DNA from: Anas platyrhynchos
Lineage: Eukaryota > Chordata > Aves > Anseriformes > Anatidae
Direction: 5' to 3'
Length of the DNA stretch: 64,000 bases
NCBI RefSeq assembly: GCF_047663525.1
Contig: NC_092588.1
Span: 136,206,501-136,270,500, forward strand
In this document: piece after piece, positions 1-13,560 of the stretch
How positions within the stretch are numbered: position 1 is the first letter of the stretch
Layout of the letters: each line of letters opens with the position of its first letter
Made by a program: the position numbers and the translations under genes
The notes under the pieces: generated by a model
The model's database searches: none
What the model was told of the DNA's origin: nothing
Seen by the model: only the letters and a program-made list of their open reading frames with translations

Positions 1-2270
1 CAGCTATTATAATGATGACATTTTGCTTCCTTGTAGGGGCAAGCTTTTGGCTCTGCTTTTTATGTTTTAGTCTTGCAATTTGTGGCATAAGAAAATTAAC
101 ATGAACAAAATGCTAAAGAATATTGCTGTTTGCTGCCTTCTTCCACAAGCGTCTTACAGAGTTAAAGCTCGTTTGCATTTAATGGGACAGCTGCATTATA
201 AAAAGCCAGGCACTTTATTTAAAGCATCCTTTTTCACATCAACTCCCCAAAGATACACCCTACATAAAAAGCAGCTTGCAGTTACTTTATGACTCCTCCA
301 TCTCCTTGCCTGGCTTTGGTAAGAATTCATTACAAATCTTGACCTCTGCCACAGCCACTGAGTCAAGCTGAATCAGTCTGCAAATGTAAGGATTATCAAG
401 TCCAATAAAAATATTTGCCAAGATATCAATTGCAAGTTGGACAACAGGAAACATTTGCCTCCATGCATCACACAGACCAGTGAGCCTAATCATGTAAATG
501 TTTTGCACTGAGGTACGGGGTTGGGTTTGTTATTTCTGGAGGAGAGGAGACAGCAGGGTTGGCAGTTGTTTATTATTGTGTAAACTGACATATTGTTTAA
601 AGCTGTAAACAGTGCAGTAATGGGCCTGGAGCATTCAGTATGGCAGAAATCTCCTTTCTGCAGATAAAACAGCCACAGTTGCCCTGTTTGTTGCTTGCAG
701 GGTAAGATGAGATAACAAAAACCAAATCTGCGATGTGTGACACAGGTGGTGGCTCACAGAGTAATACAGAGTTGTGCATTTTCCAGGTCTCAGGGCGTTC
801 TCTTTTTGGATTCACACAGTAACTTCATGTGGTCTGAGCTCTCCCATCACCCCCAACCCCCAGCATTTTTCCTTAGGGACACCACAAAGGCTGCATGCTT
901 GAGTTACATTCCTGCTCTATTTGAACTCGTGTGAGGCCAAGGTTTTGAATTTCCAAAACCTTAAGAGCACATAGCCAGGCAGCGTGTGTGTGTGGAAGAG
1001 GCAGCTAATGAATGCCACAGCTTTGGGGTGCTGGGCAAGCCAGCTCTCACCTCGAGTGTCTTCCCTCCCTCAGGAGTGAAATAGAGAGCAAGGTTTTCAG
1101 CTGTAATTCCTGCGGGAGGGCATAGCCCCATCAGGCCTTCACTGCCAATGTAAAGCAGATCTTCATAAATCTCCCCAGCCAAAGACATCCTCCATTAGCC
1201 TGGTCTGCTCACCTTGAAAAGCTCTCTCCCTGCCGCGCGGCCTGTGGGACTGAGTGCTCAGAGCTGGGTTACTTGTTAACACAGCAATTCCTTAGTGACC
1301 CTCTTTTGATGAAGATGGATGTAAAGTCACAAAACACCCCTCCACTCTCTTCCCCCCACCCCTGCAATCTCACTTTCACTTGTCCTCTAGTAATACTCAA
1401 TCCATGATGACTGTTATCCAAAGAGAAAGGCAGGCTCTGCTAACACAAACGGTGCCATATCCTTAGGGATGTGACCTTTAAGCTCTGCTAGCAAAATGCA
1501 TTAGTGACAAAAATTAAACTTCAGCAGTAACGGAAGAACAGTACCTGTGTAATCTACGTCCACATCATAAGCTGTTCCCCCAAAAGCTCTCAGAGCTGAC
1601 ATGTCATGTTTTGCCTTTTTGGTGATTGTTATTAAATCCCATTTTTTATGAACCTGTAGAAATTTACCTTGTTTGTATTTGGTGCCTTCCTGAAGATAAA
1701 TGGGGAGATAAACAGGCTCAGATGTTACATCTCAGGCCTGACTGCTGCTGTCAGACCCCACTCCCTGGGTTAGGAAGTGATGAGTTACAGCTCACATAGC
1801 TCCAAAGACACAGTGCAAAGGGTTTGGTTTTCCTTGCACCTGATGGTCGGCTGCTGGTTAGGAATGACCCTTTGAACCACCCGTGCTTTACCTCTCAAGT
1901 ACCCTCTAGTGGTCAATTTATTTCATGTACTGATATGTGGGGTCACTTTCTATTTTCTTCTTACCTTACACTCACCTTAGTGGTGAAATGGCTGTAGGTG
2001 TAACACAGCACCTTCAGCTTTGATGCTTACAGTTCCTGTACCTGCTAGGCAGCTCCCTCCTGGCATAAGCAAGTACACTTTAATTTGCTGGGAAGTGTGA
2101 GCTTTTTCTAGTTTGCCTAAGGCAGGGTGTTGTAGGTTAACCCCAGTAGGCAGCCAAGCGCCACACAGCTGCTGCTCATCCTCTTCACCACCACCACCTG
2201 CAGTGGGAAAAGGAAGAGCAAAAGCAAGACAAGTCCTGAGTCCAGACAAAATAGTTTTATATGCAAAGTG

Positions 2271-2323
2271 GAAAAGGAAGGGAGGGAGGGAGGGAGGGAG
2301 GAAGGAAGGAAGGAAGGAAGGAT
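2271..2323 (+). repeat. (GGGA)n/(GGAA)n purine microsatellite
   Basis: A run of GGGA units passes directly into GGAA units, giving about 50 bases of uninterrupted purine on the plus strand. The change of unit inside one tract indicates successive expansions. It is a likely length-polymorphic site, and the short open frames across it are artefacts of the repeat. Confidence 0.9.
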
Positions 2324-4567
2324 ATAACAGGTGATGTAAAGACAATCACTCGCTACTTCCCACAGGTAGACTGATACACAGCCAATCCCCAATCAAAATG
2401 TGTCTCATCCCAACCTTTTGCCCAACCACAATCTATTCACTGGCAGGGGGAGGAGGGGAGTCAGAAACAGAGAAGGCCTTGACACTGTGCAATCACTGCT
2501 CAGCAATAGCTAAAACATTGGTGTGCTATCAGTGTTATTTTGGTCACAGATCTAAATTACTGCACCATAGGAGCTGCTGGGAAGAAGATTAACCCCATCC
2601 CAGCTAGTCCCAGGACACACAGATGGAGGGAAATCACACTGGGGATGTAGAGTAGAGAGAAAAAAATCATGAATGACTATGCATCACAAACCTACATGCT
2701 TCACACTAATAAAGAAATCTAAGTACCAAATACAAACATAAAGCTTTTACAATTCAAGCTGCTGTAAAAATTGTACAATCTCAGAGATAGTGCTAAGCAG
2801 GCATGTGTACAGTAGGTTTGCAGAGATTTGTATGCTGAGATGCTTTTCAGTTTAAGTTCACCTGGCTACCTAGCAACATAGCATTAAAGCTGAATGTTGT
2901 TCCTGTGAAATAAGTAGAACAAAACTTTTAATGAGCTCATTTTCTTGTGACATCTTGATAAAGGTCTAGTAAGAAAGAAAATGGGATTTCAAATGTAATG
3001 GCCTCAGCCATTGTGAGATCAGATCCCAAAGCTTTGAAGTCACTGAAGTGTTCAACAAATACTTTCATAATGAAAATGATGCAAAATGAAACAGCAGGAG
3101 GACTGAGGATGATCCGTTTAGATGCACTCAAAAAGCATGTGTGAATCATGTCATTTTATCGCAAATATTGGGTGAAGGGTGTTTACTGTAACATCACTAC
3201 TTTTCATTGCAGCAAAGTCCCTGGCTATCAGAGCTATAGCTCTGTTTGTACAACTTGAAGATCATGCCTGTATGCATAAAAAAAACAGGTGACTGACTGG
3301 GAAAATAGAATACACAGGCAGAGAAAATTTCTCATGGGCAAGGATCTGCTCATAAGCAATCGCTGTTTTTGAGAAGGCACACAAACCTAATTGATCCTGG
3401 ATGTGAATATTTAAGCATTACATGTGAAATTAGAAACACATATATCTCCTGATAACTTGGACAAACAAGGTTGAAAGGTAAACCCTACTTTATTTGTAAG
3501 ATCTATTCAACTTCTTGTTGGTTTGCTTTTGTATTTTTCCCCATTTCTGATATATTTTAGTCATTTGCAACGGCTATCATTTAGACCAGATGTGCTAGAG
3601 AAGCAGCATATTGGATGGAGTCTGTTTATTCAATGATCTCTGCCTTTTTGGACTGCTCAGATCTTTAGGAGAGAGAATAATGGGAATATCAACTCCCCTT
3701 GGGGAGATAACCTCCTCCCCAGCCCCCCTCCCCAATAATGCAAAACATTTGCAAGGGTTATACATGAAAGGCTGCTGTGTCAAATGGAAATCTGCCTTCT
3801 TAACACTAAAATCTAGGTGGATTTCAGGCATGTATTCAAACATCATTTGTTCTTTCCTCAGGTTTGCTGCTTACACTCAGCCCTATCCCAAAATCAGCAC
3901 CTTAACCACTGAAAAACAGTTCAGCCCACATGCCACTCTCTGCTCAGGAAAGGTTTTGGAAACTATCTCACAGTTTTATTTAGTTCCTATCACTGTGGTA
4001 ACAAAGCAGTGCACACCATTAAGTACTGAGTACAAAATAAGTGCTGTCCTTCACTGCTAGCTTGCAATGTATTTTGGTCTTCGTAGAGGCAGCACAAAGT
4101 AGTGCTCCAAGATCTCTCAGCCCCAGTCTTTCTTACATTGCAGCAGCAGTTTGAGGCTCCTGTTGCTGTTTAGTGACCTTTATGGACTAAGTGATGTCCA
4201 TGCAAGTAATGCAGATATGGACTGTGTCGCAAAAACACTGCAGTTGAAATTTACAATGGAAGGCAGCCAGTAGATGTGATAGATGGAGAATGGTAGTACA
4301 CATCATCTGCAAAATGAGTCAGAAGCACAAGGCACAGCAAATTGGCCACTATGGAATATATTTCCCAGTAAAAAATGAGGTTTGAGAAAGATTAAAGAGA
4401 GGCTTTGTGCCTGTTTTTTAAAAGACCTACTTCCAGGAGTTAGAGGAAGCATAAAGACATTCTAAGGAAAATTCAACTGAAGAGGAGCTGGCAACACTAA
4501 TTAGAGGTAGGGGTTGGAGCAAGAAAAGAATTACATGGAATTAAGTAATAAAAAGTTTTAGAAGGGA

Positions 4568-4924
4568 AAAAAAATAGAAAAAAAAAAAAGAAAAAAAAAA
4601 GAGGGTGTGTGTAATGAAGCAGGAGATGGAGAGACAGCAGAAAGAAACAAAGGATGGAAGATATACTCTGGACCATAAGCTGGAAATATGGTCTTTAAAA
4701 TAGGTTTTGGGAGCCTTATAAAGAACCCTTGTCAAAAGTGAAGAGTAGGAACTTGTGGTAGCCAGCCTGTGAGAAGCAGAGGATTTTAGCTGCATGGAGA
4801 AAGAGGAAAAGCTGTGCTAAAAAAAAAAAAAAAAAAGAAAAAAAAAAAGATTTAGGGAGTCTAGACCTCTGTGAAAATAAGACAATTGCCTTGGTCTTTT
4901 GTTAAAATTAAAAAAAAAAAAAAA
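4568..4924 (+). repeat. Cluster of A-rich tracts
   Basis: Three A-rich tracts (about 4,568-4,600, 4,819-4,850 and 4,909-4,924) occur within 360 bases, each interrupted by single G residues. They could be old retroposon tails or simple slippage tracts. No parent gene could be recognised upstream of any of them. Confidence 0.65.
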
Positions 4925-7900
4925 GCAACACACTGAGTAAATGCTAAGAGGTGAGACCTTCTGCAAAATTAGGAGGGAGAAAAGTCCAGGTTATTTTATT
5001 AAATTTTTGATGAACTCCAGGCATACCAACTAATTACAGGACTTGTGACAGCCTTGTCAGTACAGTGCTGTGAAACCTCAAGTTAGCTGACCTATAAGTC
5101 AGGTGACAACACAAGTTATTTTAATGAATTTCAAAACAAACTAGCAAGAAACAAATTGCAGCAGAGAAAATCTGCATTAGAATTAATGGTATCTTAGTTC
5201 ATTTCACTCCTGGCAGCCTGTGCTGCCTGGAGTCCATTTTATCCATTACCTGAACCCTGGCTCACCAATCCTGCACTGCAATGGTCTCAGCTGGGATCCT
5301 GCTGCCTCTTGGAAGAATTTTTTAAAGCGTACAACCATGCATGGGTAATGGAAAGGATCAGATCCTTAAAGAATTTTATGGGGAGATGTTGGGTGAAGGG
5401 AATGCTTTCAAACAGGAGGGGCTGACCAGCATGTTCAAAAAGGTTTTGAGGTACCACAGCTGGAAGCAAGGAGGCAATCTGGAGAGAGGTGGGTGAGATG
5501 ATGACAAACAAGAGAAAAGCAGTGGACTAGAACCATTAGGCTAGAATTAACAGAGAAGCAGGTTGAGATCTAAGTAGAAGGAAGTCAGTCTGGTAGAAAG
5601 AAAGTCATCCCTGTAAAGCTGCTAGCCAGAGCTGCATGGCAACTCCAGAGCTTAATACAGAGGTCTTAGTACTCCAATGAGCAAATCCATTAGTGTTGTT
5701 GGTCTACATCTAAACAAGGATTACAAGATATGTCTGCTTACGTCATATGAACTGATCCCAAAACACCTGTGCTATAAATCTAACTTTATTCAAAGTTTAC
5801 AACTTTTCATTATTTATTTTACCAAGATTGTAATTATTAAATTTCAAAACAAATTTCAAGCCTAGTATACATTCATGTCATCTAACCTCAAGCTTTAAAT
5901 TAAGTACCCAAACTCTCTACATAGGATCAGAAGTATGAAATTCATGACTAATTAGCATTTTTATTACTGAATTCATACAAGAAAAGTTTGCCAATCACAA
6001 GGTATTCTAACAGGGCTCTATTTATTTCTATATAATTTTCCAGATTTCATATTATGTTTCTCATTTATAAGTAGACACCCCTAAAGTGTAATAAAATGAA
6101 CGGGACTTTCACAGTGATTCAGTTAGTATAGTAAGAGTTTAGACAGTAAGTAGTCCCAAATTACTTGCTAAAGTATTTAAAATATTTCTGAAATTCCCCT
6201 GGCACTCACACTCATCCAGGATGGACATAGCTCTAAGATTTATAAAAAGTGATGCACAACATAAATAAATGCACACACCCTCAGAAAGATATCCTTGGGG
6301 AGTGATTCCCAAGACAAATTCCATGTACATGTATATATATATTCTTTTTGGTGAAAGCTTTCCTTGACAGAGTGCTGCTAAGAAAAATGTCTTTCAGAAA
6401 AACAGTCTGTGGGTTATACAGTTCTACGGAAAGCCCCTGATAATTTCATCTCCCAGAGTTAACAAAACAAGGCCCTCATAATTGCATGTCGTGCTCCAAG
6501 GATCCCAAAGGAGGTGAACTTAAGCCCTCATTACTCCATCCTAGTCAAATGATACAAAATCTCTATTGCCTTCAACCCACCTTTTCACCTAGTTCCTCCA
6601 GTTCATAGATAGCTATTTTGCCATGGAAGAACCTTACACTGTATGAACCTTTAATGCTTTGTTTCTCATTTTTTACTGAGAACAAGAAGGGGAAACACTG
6701 AAAACCAGTAAATCAGAATAACCCATGTCCTCAGAAAGAGTTCCTTGGTACTATAGCAACAGCAGGGAAAAAGACTCAAGCAGAAGAGAAGGGAGTATAT
6801 ACAGGACGTTCTTCAGGAGAAAATGGATTGGAGGTAAAGGAAACAGTCCATTGAGGAACAGAAAGATGTCCTCAGCTTGTCTTTGTCAGTGAAAAAATAA
6901 ACTCCCCAGCAGTGATCTGTGGCTCTTGGATCGCATCTCACCATTTACTTACTGCATAATGAGGCTGGGAACGGACAGAAATACTCCTGGTACTGGTTCT
7001 ACAGACTGTTGGGTGTATCAGACTCTCAAAGCAGCAGTGTTGTAGTGTCCAACCACAGTTTCCCCAGCGTGCTCCATCACACAGCAGCCCCATTCTAAAA
7101 GAGTTCATCAGATTCTGCAGTTCTGGGTACGATACATGGGTGGACATTTTCTTCCTCTAACTGAAGTTTTGTCGTTTAACCACATTCTGTTTAGTGTATA
7201 AATGTGCTGGGTTTTTACTGTTTTTTAATAAAAGCATTGATAGTGCAGCATCACTGTATGTTTTTTAATTTCTATACTGAGGATTAGAGGTTGGCCTTAG
7301 AAGGTTACAGTCAGTGACCTCGCAGGGCTTCTGTGGTGCATTGTTGTCCAAAGATCATCTGTCTTTTCAGACACAGAACTCAGATGTTGTGATACATGGC
7401 CTGTGTTTGATGTCAGCAAGAACATTGGTCTCAGTAATGACAAACAGCTCAGTCTGCATCTATCCTTCCATCCATCTGAGCAGCTTTCACATTAAGTAAA
7501 TGAGCAGTTTTGTTTCATAGTTCTTCCCAGGATTACTTGAAGAGGTTTGCTTTACTGTGTTCAAAACTAATTAAACAAACACTCAGCTTTGTTCCTTGTT
7601 GCAAGTCCCAATTCAAGATATGCTTCAATGTACTCCAATAAGTATAGTTTTGTCTTTCTTAATTTGACTGATGTCATGTATCTGTATTTTAAAATGGGAG
7701 CTCATTATGTGATGCAACTAGAAGATACAAAGAAAAAAATATATTTTTTTTAATCTATGTGATGTACTGAAAAGAATGTCAGGAAGGAAAATTGTAACAA
7801 AGGACACAGATTTTATGTCTGCTTTTTTTGCTTCACATCCTAATCTAATTACGTATTCCTTCAAATGACAGTTCCCTTGTGATACTCAGTTAAGAAAAGT

Positions 7901-8073
7901 AATAACCAGTGCAATGATTAAAACCAACATCGTAGAACTACTCCATCATATCCAAGATCCAAATCCATCATAGAACTGTCTGATCAGATTTGGTGGTGCC
8001 TAGCCCCAGGGCATTAAATACCTTCCCCGGCTGATATAATTCTGTATACTTGCAGAATTTAAGCATCTGCATT

Positions 8074-8100
<27 letters not shown>
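8074..8100 (+). repeat. Poly-A tract (27 A)
   Basis: An uninterrupted run of 27 A is followed by an AT-rich segment. It has the look of a retroposon tail on the plus strand, but the preceding 300 bases show no recognisable CR1 end or processed mRNA. Confidence 0.85.
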
Positions 8101-8104
<4 letters not shown>

Positions 8105-11100
8105 TTATTTGAAAAAAAATATTTCAACACAAATTAAAATTAAACCCAGCACAGTGCTTTTCTTCAAATGGCATCACTCCACAGCTATTTGTGCCAAGCC
8201 ACTTGCAGGCAGCTGCAACTCCCTGCTCCATGGCTGCATGTTCCAGTCCCCTCCCTGTGAACTGGTGCTGACGCTTGGATGGCTGCTCAATGAGCCAGTT
8301 CAGGGACCTGATTCAGCTGAAAATGAACACCCTCCATAGCCCCCCCCCCCTCCAAAAGTGATTAATTTTCAGCCAGATGAAGTCTCTACACTAACACACC
8401 ATATTGCCTTCCCCAGTTCTGCTGCTGACATTGGAAACAGAGGCATATTTATAATAAGCATGGTAATAAAGTTGGAAGACTTTAAGACAAAACAAAATAG
8501 AAAGTGGCAAAAAGAGAATGCTGTCTCAAGGCAGAACGCTGTCTCATGGTCTCAATGCAGTCTCATGGTAGAACTTTCCTTGCTGTGTAGGTAAGTGAAA
8601 GGAGTCTAAAGCTTTCCGTTGTTTACACCCTCCTCCCTCAAATAGTTTTCAAACTCATTGTTTATTCTCTGAGGAAGAAAAATTTAGCATTTACATTGCC
8701 AAATCCAGGCATATATGCCTGAAAACATTACTGAATTCACGTATCCTTTCAAATGAAAGCAAAGAGACTCCTATCTCCGATCTAAATCTGATTGTAACAC
8801 AACTTAACAAAGGATCTGCAAGTATTTTGAATGTCATGCCAACATGCCTAAATTCTTGTAATTCTTAGTGTTCTTTTTAATTCTAATCTGAGAATTAGAC
8901 TGATAACATACTGTATAGATAACATTTTAAATTTATTCATTATATTCTGATAATTTTGTCATATAAGTAATTACATTAATGAAGTTTGTATCATCCTTTG
9001 AAGTTATTTTAGAAAGTACCATGTTATCAGCATGTAATAAACCTCATGAATCTATCCTTCCTCTTTTACTATCATGTCTGGTGACTACTATTAAAAGTTG
9101 TTTGTTTTTTTTTAATACTCCTTTGCTCAGTTAATTTATTTATTTTTTTACTTTTTACAATATAATTACACGGTCTAATTGGGTGATTAGTTTGTATGCC
9201 ACTTATAGATACAGGGTGAATAACTGGAACTATTGCAAGTTGCATAACAAAAAATGAGCTAAAGGAACAATAACGTTTTAAAGGATCACACAGAGCAGAG
9301 TGGTGAAACCCAGAGTTAAGAGTTAAGCACAGTTGGCAGAGTGAGATGATGTTGGCAGAGAGATGGCACAACCCATCTAGAAAACAGGTTTTATACCATG
9401 CCTTGCACTCTTCTCAATTTTGAGCAGGAAAAAAAAATCTTTCTGCTAGAGGATTTTTTGCATGCAGCCATTTTATTGTCAATTTTGTAATAACATCAGA
9501 TTTGGTAGCTTTGTCCAACCATCATATGCTATATTTGTTGAGAGGACTAACTCAGCACCAAGATGGCCTTGAATACCCTACTTTCACAGTTTCATGGCCC
9601 CCTTTTTGAGCCTTATATGCTCTTAATATGATGAGGATGCCCGTATGTATGGATGAGAAGCTATAGGGGACAATTTTTTAACATACTTGCACAACACCAA
9701 GCATGTTACTGTCTGATGAAGTTGGTGTTTCTGATACTCCTAGAATGTGGGTCTTTGATAAAGACAACAGTGGCCATGTCTGACAAGTTCCCATGTGTTG
9801 ATAGATTTGATTTTATAAACATGTTTTGTTTTTTCTTTTTTAATATGATTTTCCTCACAGATGGGAATGGCAGTTACAAACCAATTCTAATAAAAAGGAA
9901 AATTGGAAATGACCTTAGCATAATTTGCGTGTATGGATGGCATCTCCTCCCCTAGAGGCCTAGTCCACCTGATCCCACTGCCTCAAAAGAAATTCACTAT
10001 ATCAGCCTGCCTCGAGTTCTGGTCTCTTGTGGATTTACAGTACAGGTCTGAGCACTGTATGAAGTGTGTGTTTCAGCAGAAGCAGAAACTGATCAGAGCA
10101 TGCACCTAGTCATGACATTTGCAGCCCAGAATAGATGTTTAATGTCTTTAAAAATATCTCCCTGAATGTTTTTATTCCGTGTTATTCACACTCCACCTAC
10201 CAAATGTATAACAGCACACCAAGAAGTAAGAAATTATTCCTGATAAGGAACTTCTGAAAGTTCTTCTAATGCTGTTAATGAATAAAGAGGAAAAAGTACA
10301 AAGTGAAACCGAAATCTCCAAAAATAGTGAGATATTTTATTTTGGCTAAAACATCTGCTAAAACTCTTTGTTCCCATCCTGGGAGAGCTCCTCACATTTA
10401 TTTTCTCTTCTGGCACTGGTCTCCACCGGTTCATCTCCTACGAGCTCAGGGATTTCCAGCATTGCCTGCAGCTGGCCTCACCACTGAGCTTCCTGCTCCC
10501 ACGCGCTGTGCTTTTTAAGCGTCCCCAGAAGCAGGACCTCAAATGTCAAACCAACAGAGCACGTGGGAGCAGCACTGACTCCCAGTAATTTAAAAGCGAT
10601 GTCAGCCTCTTTACGTGCTTTAGAAAAATGTAGTAGCAGCAGAGTTTACTGGATGTTAAACCCAACCACTCTTTGCTTCGGGTAGCTCTAAACTAGATTT
10701 CTGTACAGTGCTCTGCCTCTTTTCTCCCCATCTGTACATCAAATCACTTGATGAAATCAAACATATCCATACAATTTACATTGTCTAGATAGAGTACTAT
10801 GAATCTCAAGACCATAAGTGATACAGAGGGGCAGGAAAAAAGAAGTAAGCTGCATGCTTTGTTATATAAAGTGCTGAAATATGCATGAGTAAATGTGGCT
10901 TAATTTTAAAAGAGGGCTCACATCACTGAGACATTCAGTTATGAAACATCATGCAAAAAGTTGACATGGAAGACCACAGCTTGTAGAAATTAATGGCATA
11001 TGTATAAAGAGATGAAATTCTTGAACATACATGGCAGAAAATTCAAGTTTAGCACAACTGAAAGGATTACTTATGTCTTAAAATGTAAAAGCTGTAAAGA

Positions 11101-12299
11101 TATCACGGTGCACCGTGGCAGGGTGGATTGTTGAAGACCTGAAGCAGACTTTGAGAATAAATGGAAGCGATCCTTGCAGCAGCAGGAAGGACTTCCAGGC
11201 TCTTAATGTTAGATAAACAAGCAAATAAATAGATGCAGCAACGGCCAAACAGGGAATGGAAAAGATGATGCAGGAAAAAAAGTAGAAGCTCCAGCAGATT
11301 ATGAAGTGGTTTACGTTTTGCTTCCTGCTCCCAGGCACTGACTTCTGCTCCCTGACTTTGAAGACTTCTCACCAGTTAGTGTTATCCTAACATGCGTCGG
11401 CTAAGATTAACTCTGGATGTCTGCACACTGCAAGGGATCATCTCCAACTCTTAACACAAATAGCTTCAGACACGACAAGTAGGACGTAGCCTTGAAAATA
11501 AAAGAAATTCTCTCGTATCAGACCAATGGTACCTTTAGCCAGTATTCTCCTACATGTTAAGGAGACTGACTGCTGTGCTGACATCTGGATCTTTGCAAAA
11601 ACTCCAGAAGACAATCACCCATGAGGTAAAGTCCGGTGACACAATTAAGACTGTGAAGTCTAAAATCAGTTAGCCCTCCTAATCCACAGCACCTGATCTC
11701 TGCTGCTGGGTATGGAAGAATGGGAATATTTCTTCAGCTCCACCAGGAGCACGCTCTGCTCTTGGTACCATGTCTGTGTGGAGGCATGAATGAGCCTTCT
11801 CTCCACCAGCTTGCCCCAAAATGCAGCCATGACAATATGATGCCATGCAAATGCTCACCTGCTTCTTGCTTGTAACTCCAAGGAAAGTAGCATAGCTGTA
11901 CCAGCAACCGGCATGCACAAAATGAGCTGAAGCAGAGAGAAAGAAGTCTTTGTTATGCTGGCTCTCGCTGTGAGCTGGTCAAATAAAGCATCAAAGCACT
12001 TCACTAGTCTGTTGCAACAGTGTCAGTCCTGCCACAAAACTTTTTGTTTTGTTTTGTTTGTTTGCTTGCTTGTTTGTTTAATTCATTTCTTGCAAATAAA
12101 AATAATAAGGAAAGAGTCACAAATAGAATTGCTGTTTAAGAGACCACAGACTACAGACCATTCCCCTCATACTGTCCCTGATTCACACTTTTATTAACAG
12201 TCATAGGGTCTATCTACCTTTTAGCATTCCCATCACTAAAGAAGACTAGCTGTCCATGAGTTTGCATTTTTGAACCTGCTGATACTGTCTGTCTCCACC

Positions 12300-13130
12300 G
12301 CCCCATGACAGCTTGCTCCAGAAGTACTTGGTCTGTGTTAAATTGATCTCCTGCTTGTTTCACCATGGGTGTCCTGGTTCTGGTGATGTGAAATTGCAGT
12401 TCTGAGCTCACCTTATCCACAGCCTTGATTACTCTAAACCTCAATCACATCACTCTCTTCTGTTTTTTTCCCTCTGGTCTGAAGAGGTCCAGCTTTTTGG
12501 TCTCTCCTCATAAAGCAGAAAATTCCATGTAACAAAATGACACCCCATTGCCCCCTTCGTGATGCTCAGTAATCCAGTAGCTGCTATATGATTTCATAGC
12601 AATTTGAAATTCAGCAATTAGTGATATTTTTTTTTTTAGCTGCTATATGATTTCAGAGAATTGTCAGTAACGACTCATCTTTCTCTGGAGCTGCAGGTGC
12701 CAATTGCAATTTTGGCATGGTGTAGGCTTAGTCTTTTTCCTCAGTTGCATTACTTCACTTTTTTCTGCACTAAAGTCCATATGCCCACATACTCACTTTT
12801 GTGAGGTCTTTCCATGAACCGCTTCACCAATAGTCCAGCGTTATTGTCAGCAAACTTGGAGATCTGACTGCACACCCCCTTCTCTAGTTCACCAGGATGC
12901 TGAGTCCTAGCATCTATCCCTGTGGCTCACTCTTCTCCATTCTTAAAAATTATTTCCATCTTCGTTTTGACATACTTTTGGTTCGTGAAAGAACCTTTCC
13001 TCCAATTCTGAGTCAAGTTCATTTCTTCAGTAACCTCTGGTTAAAAGTTTTTTGTAACTCCAGCTGTGTCGTAGTCACTAGATTGATGTTATCTGTGCAC
13101 TCACTGACACCCTCCTAGAACTCCAGCAGG
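12300..13130. repeat. Ancient CR1/L3-like LINE relic
   Basis: Several phrases in order look like the old amniote CR1/L3 consensus: a stretch about 'rapidly rising' CTCTCCTCATA words near 12,500, a GCATTACTTCACTTTTTCTGC-like word near 12,745, a GCAAACTTGGAGATCTGACTGCAC-like region near 12,850 and a CCCTGTGGCTCACTC word near 12,920. The similarity is from memory of the family and is degenerate, so orientation and ends are uncertain. Short frames in it are not genes. Confidence 0.45.
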
Positions 13131-13448
13131 TGAGAGAGGCAGGATTTCTCATTGTAAATGACATGCTAAATCTTTTCCATGCTGATCTAATCTATCCAGC
13201 ACTTCACTGCTCTGAATTTACTCTGTAGATTAGTGGAACTTCAAGAACAAGCAGGAAGAAGACTGTAGCACTAAAGAAAACTTTGGTACATTTGAAATAT
13301 AATATGTAAAATTGTCACCTTGCAGATTCCCACACCTTGAAAAGGTGTAAGCCCTGTTTTGCCAGGGCTGAGGACTTAAGAGGTCATTGGGTTATAAGAA
13401 ATTAAGTGCCATATGGATAAAAGAGAAAAGTAAGGAAAAGAAGTAATG

Positions 13449-13560
13449 GGAGCCTTGAGCAACCTGGTCTAGTGAAACGCGTCCCTGCCCATGGCAGGAG
13501 GGTTGGAACTGGATGACCCTGAAGGGTCCTTTCCAACCCAAACCATTCCATGATTCGATG
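13449..13560 (+). mobile_element. CR1 LINE, 3' fragment
   Basis: The segment contains the typical CR1 3' words: GAGCAACCTGGTCTAGTG, TGGCAGGAGGGTTGGAACT, GGTCCTTTCCAACCCAAACC, and ends with octamer-like ATTCCATGATTCGATG. CR1 elements are usually 5'-truncated and end in such octamers without a poly-A tail, so this is a short plus-strand copy. Confidence 0.92.

Larger units (their letters stand above)
1..12299. other. Intergenic DNA, no gene supported
   Basis: This AT-rich stretch lies downstream of the PTTG1IP-family gene. Open frames are all shorter than 150 codons, have low-complexity or random composition and show no family motif I recognise. It contains simple repeats (purine tetranucleotides near 2,280, A-rich tracts near 4,570, 4,820, 4,910 and 8,074, a C10 run at 8,341-8,350, and TTTG/TTTGC repeats at 12,040-12,080). 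No CpG island or clear splice-bounded exon was seen. On human synteny the next gene in this direction could be CDK14, but no CDK14 exon was recognised here. Confidence 0.6.

Noticed and set aside
3611..4060. 149-codon plus-strand frame
   Set aside because: Composition looks random, nothing resembles a known family, and no CpG island or splice structure surrounds it.
8074..8100. Processed pseudogene tail
   Set aside because: The poly-A is convincing but the sequence before it matches no gene I can recognise and has no long frame.
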